Of a DNA stretch of 64,000 nucleotides, positions 53,277 to 63,879 are shown piece after piece. How positions within the stretch are numbered: position 1 is the first letter of the stretch; the number at the start of each line of letters is the position of its first letter. Below the pieces are notes generated by a model. That model had not been told where the DNA came from, ran no database searches, and saw only the letters and a program-made list of their open reading frames with translations. This stretch comes from Astragalus membranaceus (taxonomy: Eukaryota; Streptophyta; Magnoliopsida; Fabales; Fabaceae). The stretch spans positions 29,781,825 to 29,845,824 of the forward strand of contig CM076851.1 in the NCBI GenBank assembly GCA_039519185.1. Reading direction: 5' to 3'. Both the position numbers and the translations under genes were made by a program.

Positions 53277-56200
53277 TGTTGCGCCCGAAAAAGTCTCCGA
53301 GGGAAAACTTTCCTCGTTTACAACTTTTCTAAAATCAATGAAGCCGCCACCAATATTTATTAAGGAAAAATATTAGGAAAACCTTTTTTGGAAAGCGATT
53401 GATCTTGCGAAACTAGAGAATAGGGTTCGGGGGTCGGTTACGCGCGGGGAAGGTGTGAGCACCCCACACGTCCTCTCTACTGAGAGGGAACCTTTAATTA
53501 AATGTGTGGTTTTAGTGTGTTGACTTGAAAATACTTAATTTTGCCTCTCTACTTCTTATTGAAAAATTCTTAATGAAAATCTTTATTTATTATGAAAAAA
53601 AATGGGGGAAAATGGGTTTTTAGAAAAAAAAACACTTGACGGGACATGGCCCGCTCCTACGTATCTCCCGGTGCGATGGAGAACTCAATGCTACGTAGTT
53701 CTTCTTTGTCTTTTTGAAAAGTTTTTGTTTTTTATCTTTTTTAGTGAGTTTTTGAAATAGGACGAGCATTAGCGAATGATTAAACTAGCAGAGGCTATGA
53801 TGAATCACTACTAAATACTCAAAAAAGAGAGTTGTACCGCTAGTCAAACGAACAAAGGTTCTGATGGACTATTGATAACAACTCGTTTTTATTATCTTTT
53901 TTGAAAGTGATTTTCGAAAGAGATTGATTTGCACGATGATCAAACTAACAAAGGTTATGATGGATCATCGTTTATTATTCTTATGAGAAAAGGACATTGC
54001 CACTAATAGCTAAACGAACAAAGGCTCTGATGAGCTACTAGCAACAATGGGTTTGAAAATGATTCTTTTTTTTTTATGAAAATACTCTTTTTCTTTGGTT
54101 AAATGCTAGATTTTTATTGCTGTGCTTGACGAGAACGTGTCTCGCTCCTACGTATCCCAAGTGGGAATCAAAGCTACGTAGTTCTAGGTAGCTTTAAAAA
54201 ATGAAAATCTTTTTGATTAGGTTTTGGAAAATGAAGAGCATTCGTAATTATCGAACTAACAAAGGTTATGATGGATCATTACTAATAACTCTCTTTGAAA
54301 ACGCCTTTTGAAAATGAAAGCTTTCATGATGATCAAACTAACAAAGGTTATGATGGATCACCACTAATAACTTGTTTTGATTCTTTGATGCTTAGGAAAA
54401 TGCTTTTTGAAATTGAGAGCGTTCATGATAATCAAACTAACAAAGGTTATGATGGATTATCACTAGTAACTGGTTTTATGCTTATGAAAACACTCTTTTG
54501 AAATTGTGGCTTTCATGACGATCAAACTGGCAAAGGTTATGATGGATCGTCACTAGTAACCGTTTTTATGCCAAGTTGTTAGAAGTGAAAACAATGAATG
54601 CAAGAAAGTTTTTGTAGGTTCAAGCATAACACAATCATTGGAATCAAACTATTAAGCAACAACATTTGAATTCATTATCAAGGATTAAGCCTAAACTACA
54701 CATATTAGATCACAACACATAGATAGGCAAAGAGGGAAGTTGGACTATGCATTTAGCAAAGAATGCAAGAATAGGTAAGATAGCACCTAAATGCACATCT
54801 AGTGGAAGATGTTAGGTAAGCACCATATTCGAACATTTCTACAAAACACAAGAGAGAAAAATCTGATTGCACATCTAGTGGAAGATGTAAGGGAGGAAAT
54901 GAACCTATCTAAGCATTGATAATATTCTATGTGAGTAGACAAAGGAGTTGTAAGCACAAGTGAACTCAAAAGAGTAGCCTCAACTATGATCATTGGCAAG
55001 GCATAGGCAAGCAAATTATTTAGCAATCAAAGTATCAAAGGATGTTGAATCACTTTGGTCAATCTTCACACTTGAGCTAAGGTGCACAAGTGCACAAGTG
55101 TTAATCCTCTTGCCAATCATCAATCTAATTCTTAAGGCAAGTAATTAGGATCAAATCCAAACCCTAGTTTTTATTGAAGTATGCGCATAAAGCTTATTAA
55201 TGCAATAGGGTAAAAACTCATGAATGCAAGATGGTAAAATGTTTTGAATGAAGGTAAAAATGTTTTATGAGATGAGATGAAAATGTTTTAATGAATGAGG
55301 TAAAAAATGTTTTGATGCATGAAGGTAAAAATGTTTTTATGTTTTATGAAATGGTAAAAACTCTTGGTAAAAACTTAATGAAGAGGTAAAAGTAAAATGG
55401 TAAAATCTTTTTATGTTTTTGGTAAATAGTTAATGAATAGGTAACAACCAAAGTGGTAAAAAGTGAGAAACACAATGTCTCAATTTGCATTCACTTATCC
55501 AAGATCAAATGACCAAAATCCAAGCAAACAAAGATGCACAAAAGGCCCTTTTGGCCGAATGCAACATTACCAACAATCATCTCTTTTATTTCTTACAAAA
55601 TTAACAATTGACACATGAATCAACACAAAATGAAAACTCTAATCTAACATGCAAATTTCTAAGCTAAAACATCAACCAAATCACATTTTTATTCACATGA
55701 AAATCAAGGATTACAAAACACAACAATAACCCCAATTTTTTTAGGCAAACCCGAGGGCTATATGGCATGAAATCAACCCAAAATTTCACCTCAACTCATG
55801 AAACACACAAGAAAATACACGATCCCTAAAAAACAAACCAAGGCCGAGGCAAAATAGCATGAATATGAGTATTTTATCGATGAAAAATGATGCAAATATG
55901 AGTGAACATGCAAGAATACACAAGAATAACTCCTCTAATGCCAAGGGGTCACTTCAAACACCCAAGCCTACCAATGGGCTTGTCCAATAATGTTTGAAAT
56001 GCCCCCTCAAAGAAACAACCACAAAATAGAAGAGTTGGAATGAGTAGAAGAGAGATTATGCAAGAAAAACTAAATATGGGATGCAAGGTTTCAAGGCTTA
56101 CCTCAAAATCACAAAGAAATGAAGAAGGAGGTGATATAAGCTCAAAATAAACTTGGATCTACCCTTGAACACACGAAATCCTCTTGATCTTCGTAATTTG

Positions 56201-57167
56201 ATGATGCAACCTTGAAGAGAATGGAAGAAATGATGATGATCTAACAAGAAATGGAAGATTTGATGGTGATTTTTGAAGAAAATATATGGAGGAGAGGTGG
56301 AGGAGCTCACGACCAAGAAGGGAATTGGGAGGAGAAGATGGTGTGCTAGGTTTTGTGTAGGAGAAATGAGCAAAAAGTTGTGAGTGAAGAGCTAAGCAAG
56401 GTATATATAGGAGGCAACTAGGTATAAGGGTATTTTAGTCATTGTGCTTTGAATGTGCTCTAGGATTGGATTTTAATTTTGAATCAAGGGTTGAGATTGA
56501 TCATCACATGGATTGAGGACTTTGAAGAAGCACAAAATGAGAGTGAGATGAATAGTAACCTGGGTACTATTCATTTGGCCTTGGTGACCAAGTTTTGCTT
56601 GGTTGTCATTTTGTACTATTGTACTATTATGAGACCACTCCATTTTCTTTCATTTTTTGATTATTCCTTTGAAGATAATTCCATAAAATCTAACCATTTT
56701 GGGCCACATACTAGTAATATTAGGAGGATGTCAACATTATGAGATCACCATGACCAAAAATGTCACAAAAATCCCATCTTGTATTATTTGAAGAATATTC
56801 CCTTTTGATACTATTTTTGAATTTGAATTTTTTGTAACACACATGCATGCATGCGCAACATGTGGTGATCAAGAAGGGATATGCCTCAAATAATTTCCTC
56901 TAATATTGCACAATGATTTTTGATGAGAAATCTTCCTAATTTTATAAATGACCAAAATACCCTTTTACCCAAAAACCTTATTTTTTGCCCCTAAAGTGCA
57001 ATTCCACTCTAAAAATGAATTTAAAACCCTAAAATGACTTTCAAAATCTAAAATGCAATGCATGATACTCTTCTCACTCTTCAAAATGATGTCTCACCTC
57101 TTAATTTATTTATTTTTTGTGGAAAATTAGGGTTTCGATCTTAGGCGGACAAAATTAGGGTATGACA
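53277..57167 (-). repeat. 5' LTR of Ogre-type element
   Basis: This 3891-bp LTR is nearly identical to 34582-38441, with the same internal repeats. It contains an extra GATGCATGAAGGTAA-bearing segment at about 55305-55335. A GTATATATAGGAGG motif near 56400 (and 37677 in the other copy) is a possible TATA region on the plus strand only. Confidence 0.93.
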
Positions 57168-57205
57168 GGCACCAAGCTAGGGTGTCGTATCCTAATGTTG
57201 GCGCC

Positions 57206-58307
57206 CTTCTTCTCGCAAAAATGAGCAGTCTTCTCTTCTCTTCTCAGTTTCTATTCTTCTTCTTCTTTGAAGAAATCAGTCTTTAATCGGCGGTAGAGGT
57301 GTTGTCGCCGTTGTTGTTGGTCCCAATACACACATGATGATAAATCCTTAAGATTGTTGATGGGAGCACTGGTATCATTGTTGTTGTTGGTTGCGTCAGC
57401 CATGAGATAATTCTTCAAATTGTAGTGATATGCGCAACAAGACAGCAACAAATAGAGTACCTGCGAACACAACAAAGGTGAGTGTAAACAACCGGAGGCG
57501 TCTTGCGACTGCCCTGAAGAATTTATCCGCCTCTACAGCGCAAATTCCCCGAGGTACAACCGGTCTCGTCTCAGATTGCAGTAGCAACTGAGGTATCCGA
57601 ACTGGCAAGAATGGAAACGTTTAAGCGACAGGAGATGAACCCAGGAATAATTTGGAAGGAGAGAGTGCAAGAGAGAAATCAGTTTTTTTGGATCTATCAC
57701 AAGCGCTACTCGAGTAGCGTTTATATTGGCTAAGCACATAGCTGATAGCCATTAAAACAACCGTTACAAATCAATTATAATATTAAAATATCCGTTACGA
57801 AATTTATTATAAAATATCTCTTACGAAATTAATTGCAATAAAACGACGTAATAAAATGGTCGTTGTAAACCGATTTAATTTGTTGTTACAAAATTAAAAC
57901 GGATTTAATTTTGCAGTTACAAAAACGGATTTAATTTTGCTGTTACAAAACAAAACGAATTTAATGAATTGCGAAATAAAGCAAAATTAATTTGCTGTTA
58001 CAAAATTAATTTTTACAAAACGATTTGACCAATAATAGATTACAATTGGTATTTCAAGATAGGCTCATATAAGACCAAAAATAATATATCATTAAGTAAA
58101 AATTAGCGCAAGAGGGGGAAAATCAGAAGACTTGCACTGAACCAATCCATGTTGGTCCCAGCTTGTGCGCACGAGGGAGTCCCTTCTACTTGCTTGTTTA
58201 GAAGCTCTCATTAAGCTTTAGTATATAAAGACTTTGGTGAGTCCAAAGTCAAGCAATGTGGGACTTCCCACTTTTGAAATATCTCTTGTTTTCAATAAAA
58301 CACAACA
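57206..58307 (-). repeat. 3' LTR-like direct repeat of copia-derived element
   Basis: It matches 61227-62335 over its full length with scattered substitutions and small indels. ORFs in it are also present in the other copy with changes and have no recognised homology. Confidence 0.8.
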
Positions 58308-58883
58308 ATCCCCCACATATTTCAAATGTTGGAAAATAAATTTATAAAAGAAGTTTCCTGGGTTAACATCGTAGATGTAATGCATCGGAGCTGTATAGCA
58401 AGCTATGGAACCAGTCCTAGACATATAAAACATAGCAAACAGTGAATTGGTTTAGCAAGCTATGGAACCCAAGACACATTATATGTTAGAGGTTTTACTA
58501 TCACATTACACCCCCCACAATTCTTGCTGTTTCCGCGGTGGTGCGCTACTAGGCCCTGCGCGTGCTCGGTATTCATGAGTGCTCTAGAGACCTCGCCAGG
58601 AACTCATGCAAGCGGCCTCACTTGACACTCATATAGGTGATTTCATCAAGTGTATGCTGCAAGTCATACACCACCCATAAGGGCTATGAAAATCATTAAA
58701 AGCTTTAAGCTTCACCTTTTAACCTTGCAGTCTAGCAATATCACAATAACACCATAGGAATGGACAATAATAAAATTAATTACTTGAATTAATTTTTCAG
58801 TGCTAGCAATATCAAGAAGTGACTTGTTATTACCACATTGAACCTTATTCATGAGATCTCCATTCACAATGGTTGGGTTACCA

Positions 58884-59338
58884 TCACTTCTTAATTTCAA
58901 TTGGCTTTAGTCCCCTTCCCCTCGATGTCTCACATATCAGTTTCTTCCCTAGGGGTTTTGTCAGAGGATCGGCCAAATACACTTCTGACTTCACATAATT
59001 GATCGATATTGCTCCATATTTTTGCAATTGTTTGTGTCTTAATTGCACATGCCTATTTTTGCCATTATAGGTATTTATTCTTTGCAATGGCTATTGCCGA
59101 CTGACTATCACAATGTATTGACACTGATGGTGTCGGTTTTATTCCCAAAGGAATTCCAGCTAAAAGGTACTTCAACCATTCAGCTTCAGTACCAGCCAAT
59201 TCCAGAGCTACAAATTCCGACTCCATAGTCGATCTAGAAATAATAGATTGTTTGGCTGACCTCCAAGTTACCGCACCACCACCAAGTGTAAAAATGTAAC
59301 AACTAGTGGATTTTGTCTCATCTGAATCAGATATCCAG
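58884..59338 (-). pseudogene. Degenerate copia RNase H
   Basis: The minus strand ends with YNGKNRHVQLRHKQL, ISINYVKSEVYLADPLTKPL and GKKLICETSRG, the typical C-terminus of Tnt1-like copia pol. The part between 59088 and 59338 is readable only with frameshifts. Confidence 0.85.
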
Positions 59339-60014
59339 TTAGCATCGCAGTATCCTTCTAATACTGCGGAAAATCCACTCTAAGTAATACCATAATTTGT
59401 GGTACCTCTCAAATATCGCATAAGGTGAGCAATTGTCTTCCAATGATCCTGACCAGAGTTGAGTATACCTACTCAGGCGACCGACTGCGAACGCAATGTC
59501 TGGTCGAGAAAAGTTCATCAAATGCAGTAGGCTCCCAATTACTTGGGCATACTGAGGTTGGTCAATAGGATCACCTCTATTTTTCTTCAAGTGTGAGTTA
59601 GCTTCATAAGGGGTACTCAAAGGGGTAGAGTTATAGTGACCAAAACTTCCTAAGAAGTTTTTCCACATAATGTTCTTGTGATAGTATAATGCTATCACCT
59701 TCCCTGATGACTCTAACTCCTAATATTACATTTGCCTCACCCATATCTTTCATATCAAAACTAGATGAAATAAAAGATTTTGTTCTAGTAACAATATCAA
59801 GACAAGTACCAAAAATGAGCATGTCATCTACGTACAAGCATATAATCACATGTTCTCCACACACAGTTTTAGTGTAAACACATTTATCAACATCAGTTGT
59901 GGAGAAACCATCATTAATCAAAGTTTTGTCAAACTTTTCATGCCATTGTTTTGGTGCTTGTTTTAAACCATATAAGGACTTAAGGAGTTTGCATACTTTT
60001 GTCAAACTTTTCAT
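59339..60014 (-). pseudogene. Copia reverse transcriptase, C-terminal half, frameshifted
   Basis: From 60014 the minus strand reads LLKSLYGLKQAPKQWHEKFD, the catalytic LYVDDMLIFGT and FDMKDMGEANVILGV, then shifts frame near 59640. It continues with STPLSTPYEANSHLKKNRGD and QVIGSLLHLMNFSRPDIAFA. The N-terminal half of RT and everything upstream are missing. This is a dead remnant. Confidence 0.9.
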
Positions 60015-60063
60015 GCCATTGTTTTAACTAGTGGAGTTTGCATACTTTGGTGCTTGTTTTAAA
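59924..60063. repeat. Scrambled filler DNA at copia/mL43 junction
   Basis: Three blocks occur twice in changed order: A (GTCAAACTTTTCATGCCATT), B (GGTGCTTGTTTTAAA) and C (GGAGTTTGCATACTTT). The order is A-B-C-A-C-B over about 140 bp, exactly where copia coding sequence ends and mL43-side sequence begins. Confidence 0.8.
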
Positions 60064-61226
60064 ACAAAATTCTCATATCTGATAATCTAGTTATCAACAT
60101 GGCATAACATGGGAACAATTAAAAACTCAATTTTACATAAAGCATAAATCCAAGAACAGCCCCCACAATGCCTCACACAACATAGTATTACAAAATCAAA
60201 AGTAATACATCACATATTAATATCATGAGAATTTACTTGCGAAACTCTATATAATAACAATTTATTTTATATTAGCTATCAATGCATTAGCGGATTTGTG
60301 CACATATAATTCCCTTAGATAAAGTCAATCTCAATTTCACATATCATAATCCTGACAACATGCTTACATTAAACTTAATAAATTGATAATGCAAAATTTT
60401 TCCAATAAAATTGGTGCACATATAGTATTAAACTACTATATATATAACTATACTTTCTCTTAACTATAGATATAGCTCACACACAAGTTCTTTACCCAAA
60501 TATGCCCCAAGACGGTAACCAGTCTCATTTTTTCCACATGTTTGGAAAAATCACTAACTTATTTTTGAACATGATTTTGGGCCTCAATCGCAGGTATAGA
60601 ATCATTAATTAATCGCATAGGTAAACGAGCAATAGAGCCAAGAATTTAGAAAATTCCACAAACCCAAATACCCAAAAACAATTTTTTTTTCCGAAACATA
60701 AATTGATGAATATGAATAATCAAAGTAAATTGAAGCATGTAATGGGGTTGTATGTGTACCTTATACCTCCGCTACTTCTGCCCCAATCAGAATAGCTAAC
60801 AATCAACTTTTGAAGTTGCCAAACCCCTCGCAAAGCCATCAGATCCTTTTGATTTCGCCAATGGCTGAAACGAGACTACAGAGGAGTCACGATCTTCGGT
60901 GGGTGTCTGCAATTTTCAAACGCTATGCTGCTCTCTCGGACGCGGCAGAAGCAGCAGCACAAAACAAGGCTTAGGCGCGTCGATTCCGGGCTCGGACGCG
61001 GACGTGGCGGCGAAGGCGACGATGACGGAGAGCTGCTGGGAGAGATATCGTGGCCGCGGGAGAGTTGTTGTGGCCTATGGGAATCAGATATTTCTTCAAA
61101 AACCCATCGACGAAATCGCTTCAAGTTTTGGAATTGGAAATTGTTGCAATTCCAATTTGAATGGATCTTAGCGGTTGCAATTGTAAATAGTTGCTTTGCT
61201 ATGTTCTTTTCTTCTCCTCGTTATTG
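60064..61226 (-). pseudogene. MRPL43: Captured 5' part of mitochondrial ribosomal protein mL43 gene
   Basis: The minus strand has an ATG at 60839 followed by 80 bp (60760-60839) reading MALRGVWQLQKLIVSYSDWG and then RSSGGIR, ending TATAAG|GTACAC, a fair splice donor. This is the N-terminus of plant mitochondrial large-subunit protein mL43 as I know it. Upstream (60840-61226) is leader or promoter-like DNA, downstream (60064-60759) AT-rich intron-like DNA. The remaining exons are absent. Presence of intron and upstream sequence points to DNA-level capture. The GC-rich frame at 60876-61124 is probably untranslated leader. Confidence 0.82.
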
Positions 61227-62335
61227 CTTCTTCTCGCAACAATGAGCAGTCTTCTCTTCTCTTCTCAGTTTCTATTCTTCTTCTTCTTCTTTGAAGAAAT
61301 CAGTCTTTAATCGGCGGTAGAGGTGTTGTCGCAGTTGTTGTTGGTCCCATTACACATGATGATAAATCCTTAAGATCGTTGATGGGGGAGCACTGGTATC
61401 ATTGTTGCTGTTGGTTGCGTCACCCATGAGATAAATTCTTCAAATTGTACTAATATGCGCAACAAGACAGCAACAAATAGACTACCTGCGAACACAACAA
61501 AGGTGAGTGTAAACAACCGGAGGCGTCTTGCGACTGCCCTGAAGAATTTATCCGCCTCTACAGCGCAAATTCCCCGAGGTACAACTGGTCTCAGATTGCA
61601 GTAGCAACTGAGGTATCCGAGCTGACAAGAATGGAAAGGTTTAAGCGACGGGAGATGAACCCAGGAATAATTTGGAAGGAGAGAGTGCAAGAGAGAAATC
61701 AATTTTTTTGGATCTATCACAAGCGCTACTCGAGTAGCGTTTATATAGGCTAAGCACATAGCTTAGCCATTAAAACAACCGTTACAAATCAATTATAATA
61801 TTAAAATATCTGTTACGAAATTTATTATAAAATATCTGTTACGAAATTAATAGCAATAAAACGACGTAATAAAATGGTTGTTGTAAAATAAAACCGATTT
61901 AATTTGTTGTTACAAAATTAAAACAGATTTAATTTTGCGGTTACAGAATAAAACGGATTTAATTTTGCTGTTACAAAATAAAACGAATTTAATGAATTGC
62001 GAAATAAAGCAAAATTAATTCGCTGTTACAAAATTAATTTTTACAAAACGATTTGACCAATAATAGCTTAAAATTGGTATTTCAGGATAGGCTCATATAA
62101 GACCAAAAATAATATATCATTAAGTAAAAATTAGCGCATGAGGGGGAAAATCAGAAGACTTGCACTGAACCAATCCATGTTGGTCCCAGCTTGTGCGCGT
62201 GAGGGATTCCCTTCTACATGCTTGTTTAGAAGCTCTCATTAAGCTTTAGTATATAAAGACTTTGGTGAGTCCAAAGTTAAGCAATGTGGGACTTCCCACT
62301 TTTGAAATATCTCTTGTTTTCAATAAAACACAACA
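61227..62335 (-). repeat. 5' LTR-like direct repeat of copia-derived element
   Basis: Second copy of the 1.1-kb repeat. Its inner edge (GTTATTG|CTTCTTCTCGC) adjoins the captured mL43 upstream region and not a primer-binding site. Confidence 0.8.
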
Positions 62336-62339
62336 TTTG

Positions 62340-63190
62340 GAGCCCACCTAGGTACCCTCTTGGGTGCCGGTTTGTGTTTTGGTTTGGCGCCCTGGTGCTG
62401 GGCGCCTGGGTGCCGAGTGCTAGGCACCTTCCATGGTGCCGAATCCTGTTTTGAGTTGGCGCCCTAGTGCTGGGTGCCACGTGCTAGGCACCTTCCATGG
62501 TGCCAGATTCTATTTTAAGTTAGCGCCATGGTGCTGGGCGCCTGGGTGCCGGGTTCTAGGCACCTTCCATGGTGCCAGATCCTGTTTTAAGTTGGTGCCT
62601 TGGTGCTGGGCGCTTGGGTTCCGAGTGCTAGGCACTTTCCATGGTGCCGGATCCTGTTTTGAGTTGGCGCCCTGATGCAGGGCGCCTGGGTGCCGGGTGC
62701 TAGGCACCTTCCATGGTGCCAAATCCTGTTTTTAGTTGGCGCCCTGGTGCTGGGCGCGTGGGTGCCGGGTGCTAGGCACCTTCCATGGTGCCAGATCCTG
62801 TTTTAAGTTGGCGCCTTGGTGCTGGGCGCCTGGGTGCCGGGTGCTAGACACCTTCCATGGTGCCGGATCCTGTTTTGAGTTGGCGCCCTGGTGCTGGGCA
62901 CTTGGGTGCCGGGTTCTAGGCACCTTCCATGGTGCCAAATCCTGTTTTAAGTTGGCGCCTGGGTGCCGGGTGTTAGGCACCTTCCATGGTGCCAAATCCT
63001 GTTTTAAGTTGGCGCCTTGGTGTTGGGTGCCAGGTGCTAGGCACCTTTCATGGTGCCGGATCCTATTTTGAGTTGGCGCCCTGGTGCTGGGCGCCTGGGT
63101 GCTGGGTGCTAGGTGCTAGGCACCTTCCATGGTGCTAGATCCTGTTTTAAGTTGGCGCCCTGGTGCTAGGCGCCTGGGTGCCGGGTGCTT
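62340..63190. repeat. GC-rich palindromic tandem array (about 72-bp unit)
   Basis: Eleven copies of the dyad GGCACCTTCCATGGTGCC (with variants) occur at spacings of roughly 57-84 bp, mostly near 72. Each is preceded by GGCGCC...GGTGCTGGGCGCCTGG and separated by CCTGTTTTAAGTTGG-type spacers. Long open frames on both strands result from the repeat composition. It resembles the GC-rich arrays of the Tekay-like LTRs at 10-21 kb and may be part of a related LTR; no LTR ends were found. Confidence 0.85.
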
Positions 63191-63433
63191 GGCTGTCTTG
63201 TCTCATGACATTGCCACCCTTGTTGGCACTTTGTGGGTGCCTTGACGTTGGATCCCTGCTGGGTGGGTGCCGTTACCTTGGTTGCTTTGTGCCACTGTCC
63301 TTTCAAACCTTCCGCGAGCTTTTGTGCTGCTCGTACCTTGTTAAGGTAATTTTGCTTGGCTTTTGGATTTTAAATAGATAGTTGCTAAGTTTGCCTTGCT
63401 TTAGGCAGATGAGTTTGTCGACGCCCGTCGGGA
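63191..63433. other. Unassigned spacer
   Basis: Moderately GC-rich and non-coding as far as I can see, between the palindromic array and the next duplication. Confidence 0.4.
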
Positions 63434-63595
63434 CAATTTGTAATGAAGTATACCCTTAGCACAGTTTACCAAGACTCGGCCTGGATAGAACTCGCCCAAG
63501 GGGTTGTGACCACCAAGGTCAATTTGAAATATACCCTTGGCACAGTTTACCAGGACTCGGGCCAGATAGAACTCGCCCAAGGGGTTGTGACCACC
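63434..63595. repeat. Two-copy direct duplication of about 80 bp
   Basis: 63434-63514 and 63520-63595 share TATACCCTTRGCACAGTTTA, ACTCGCCCAAGGGGTTGTGA and CCACC. Confidence 0.9.
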
Positions 63596-63644
63596 AGTGA
63601 AGGAATGTGAGTTGCTGAAACGTTTTTAAGGAGAAAATGTCGCA

Positions 63645-63820
63645 TCGCAACGCGAAGCATGCGCATCGCGGCACGATGAGTGGCAGAAACTTCTGCATTG
63701 AAAAATTTTGGTCACGTCGCGACGTGAAGCATGCTCATCGCGACGCGATGAGTGGCAGAAACTTCTGCTTTGAAATTTTTTGGTCTCGTCGCGACGCGAT
63801 ACGTGGGGGTCGCGACGCGA
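63645..63820. repeat. Paired-palindrome array (71-73 bp period)
   Basis: Six TCGCGACGCGA-type dyads lie in three pairs at 63645/63665, 63716/63737 and 63789/63810. Pair members are about 21 bp apart and pairs repeat every 71-73 bp, with AAACTTCTGC...AAATTTTTTGG spacers. Some dyads have lost symmetry (TCGCAACGCGA, ATCGCGGCACGAT). Confidence 0.88.
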
Positions 63821-63879
63821 AACTCCCCCTTTTTTGAATATTAACATTAATTTAAAGACTTTAAAATAAAAATAAAATA

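Larger units (their letters stand above)
34582..57167 (-). mobile_element. Ogre/Tat-type Ty3 retrotransposon without pol (22.6 kb with nested CACTA DNA)
   Basis: On the minus strand the LTRs run from TGTCATACCCTAATTTTGTC to CGCAACA. The right LTR is followed by the Ogre-type PBS TGGCGACTCCACTGGGGAC. Target duplication GGCAC is perfect (34577-34581, 57168-57172). gag is present at 41946-43385, but I find no protease, RT, RNase H or integrase. After gag come about 3.5 kb of non-coding, tandem-repeat-rich DNA. It is therefore a gag-only derivative that would need another Ogre for replication. Nested insertions are the CACTA element at 46360-52938 and a CACTA fragment near 46 kb. Confidence 0.92.
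57206..62335 (-). mobile_element. Degenerate copia-derived element carrying a host mL43 gene fragment
   Basis: Two direct repeats of about 1.1 kb (57206-58307 and 61227-62335) bracket, in minus orientation, an mL43 gene 5' piece, the second half of a copia reverse transcriptase and RNase H. Next to the left repeat, minus-strand ATATGTGGGGGAT is a plausible polypurine tract followed by TGTTGTGTTTTATTG, so the repeats behave as LTRs. gag, protease and integrase are missing, and no PBS adjoins the right repeat; the mL43 piece starts there instead. I could not find a target duplication. The left flank (GTTGGCGCCC) resembles the GC-rich repeat on the right. Confidence 0.75.

Noticed and set aside
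60876..61171. Ser/Pro- and Arg-rich ORFs upstream of mL43 exon 1
   Set aside because: Open on both strands through GC-rich leader DNA, with no homology; most likely untranslated leader or promoter.
57206..62335. Target-site duplication for the copia/mL43 element (TTGGCGCCC vs TTTGGAGCCC)
   Set aside because: The match is not adjacent to clean LTR ends and is explained by similarity of both flanks to the GC-rich repeat.
62510..63071. Overlapping long ORFs on both strands in the GC-rich array
   Set aside because: They consist of translated repeat units (APWCWA..., TRHPGAQHQG...) and change with unit number; no start context or homology.
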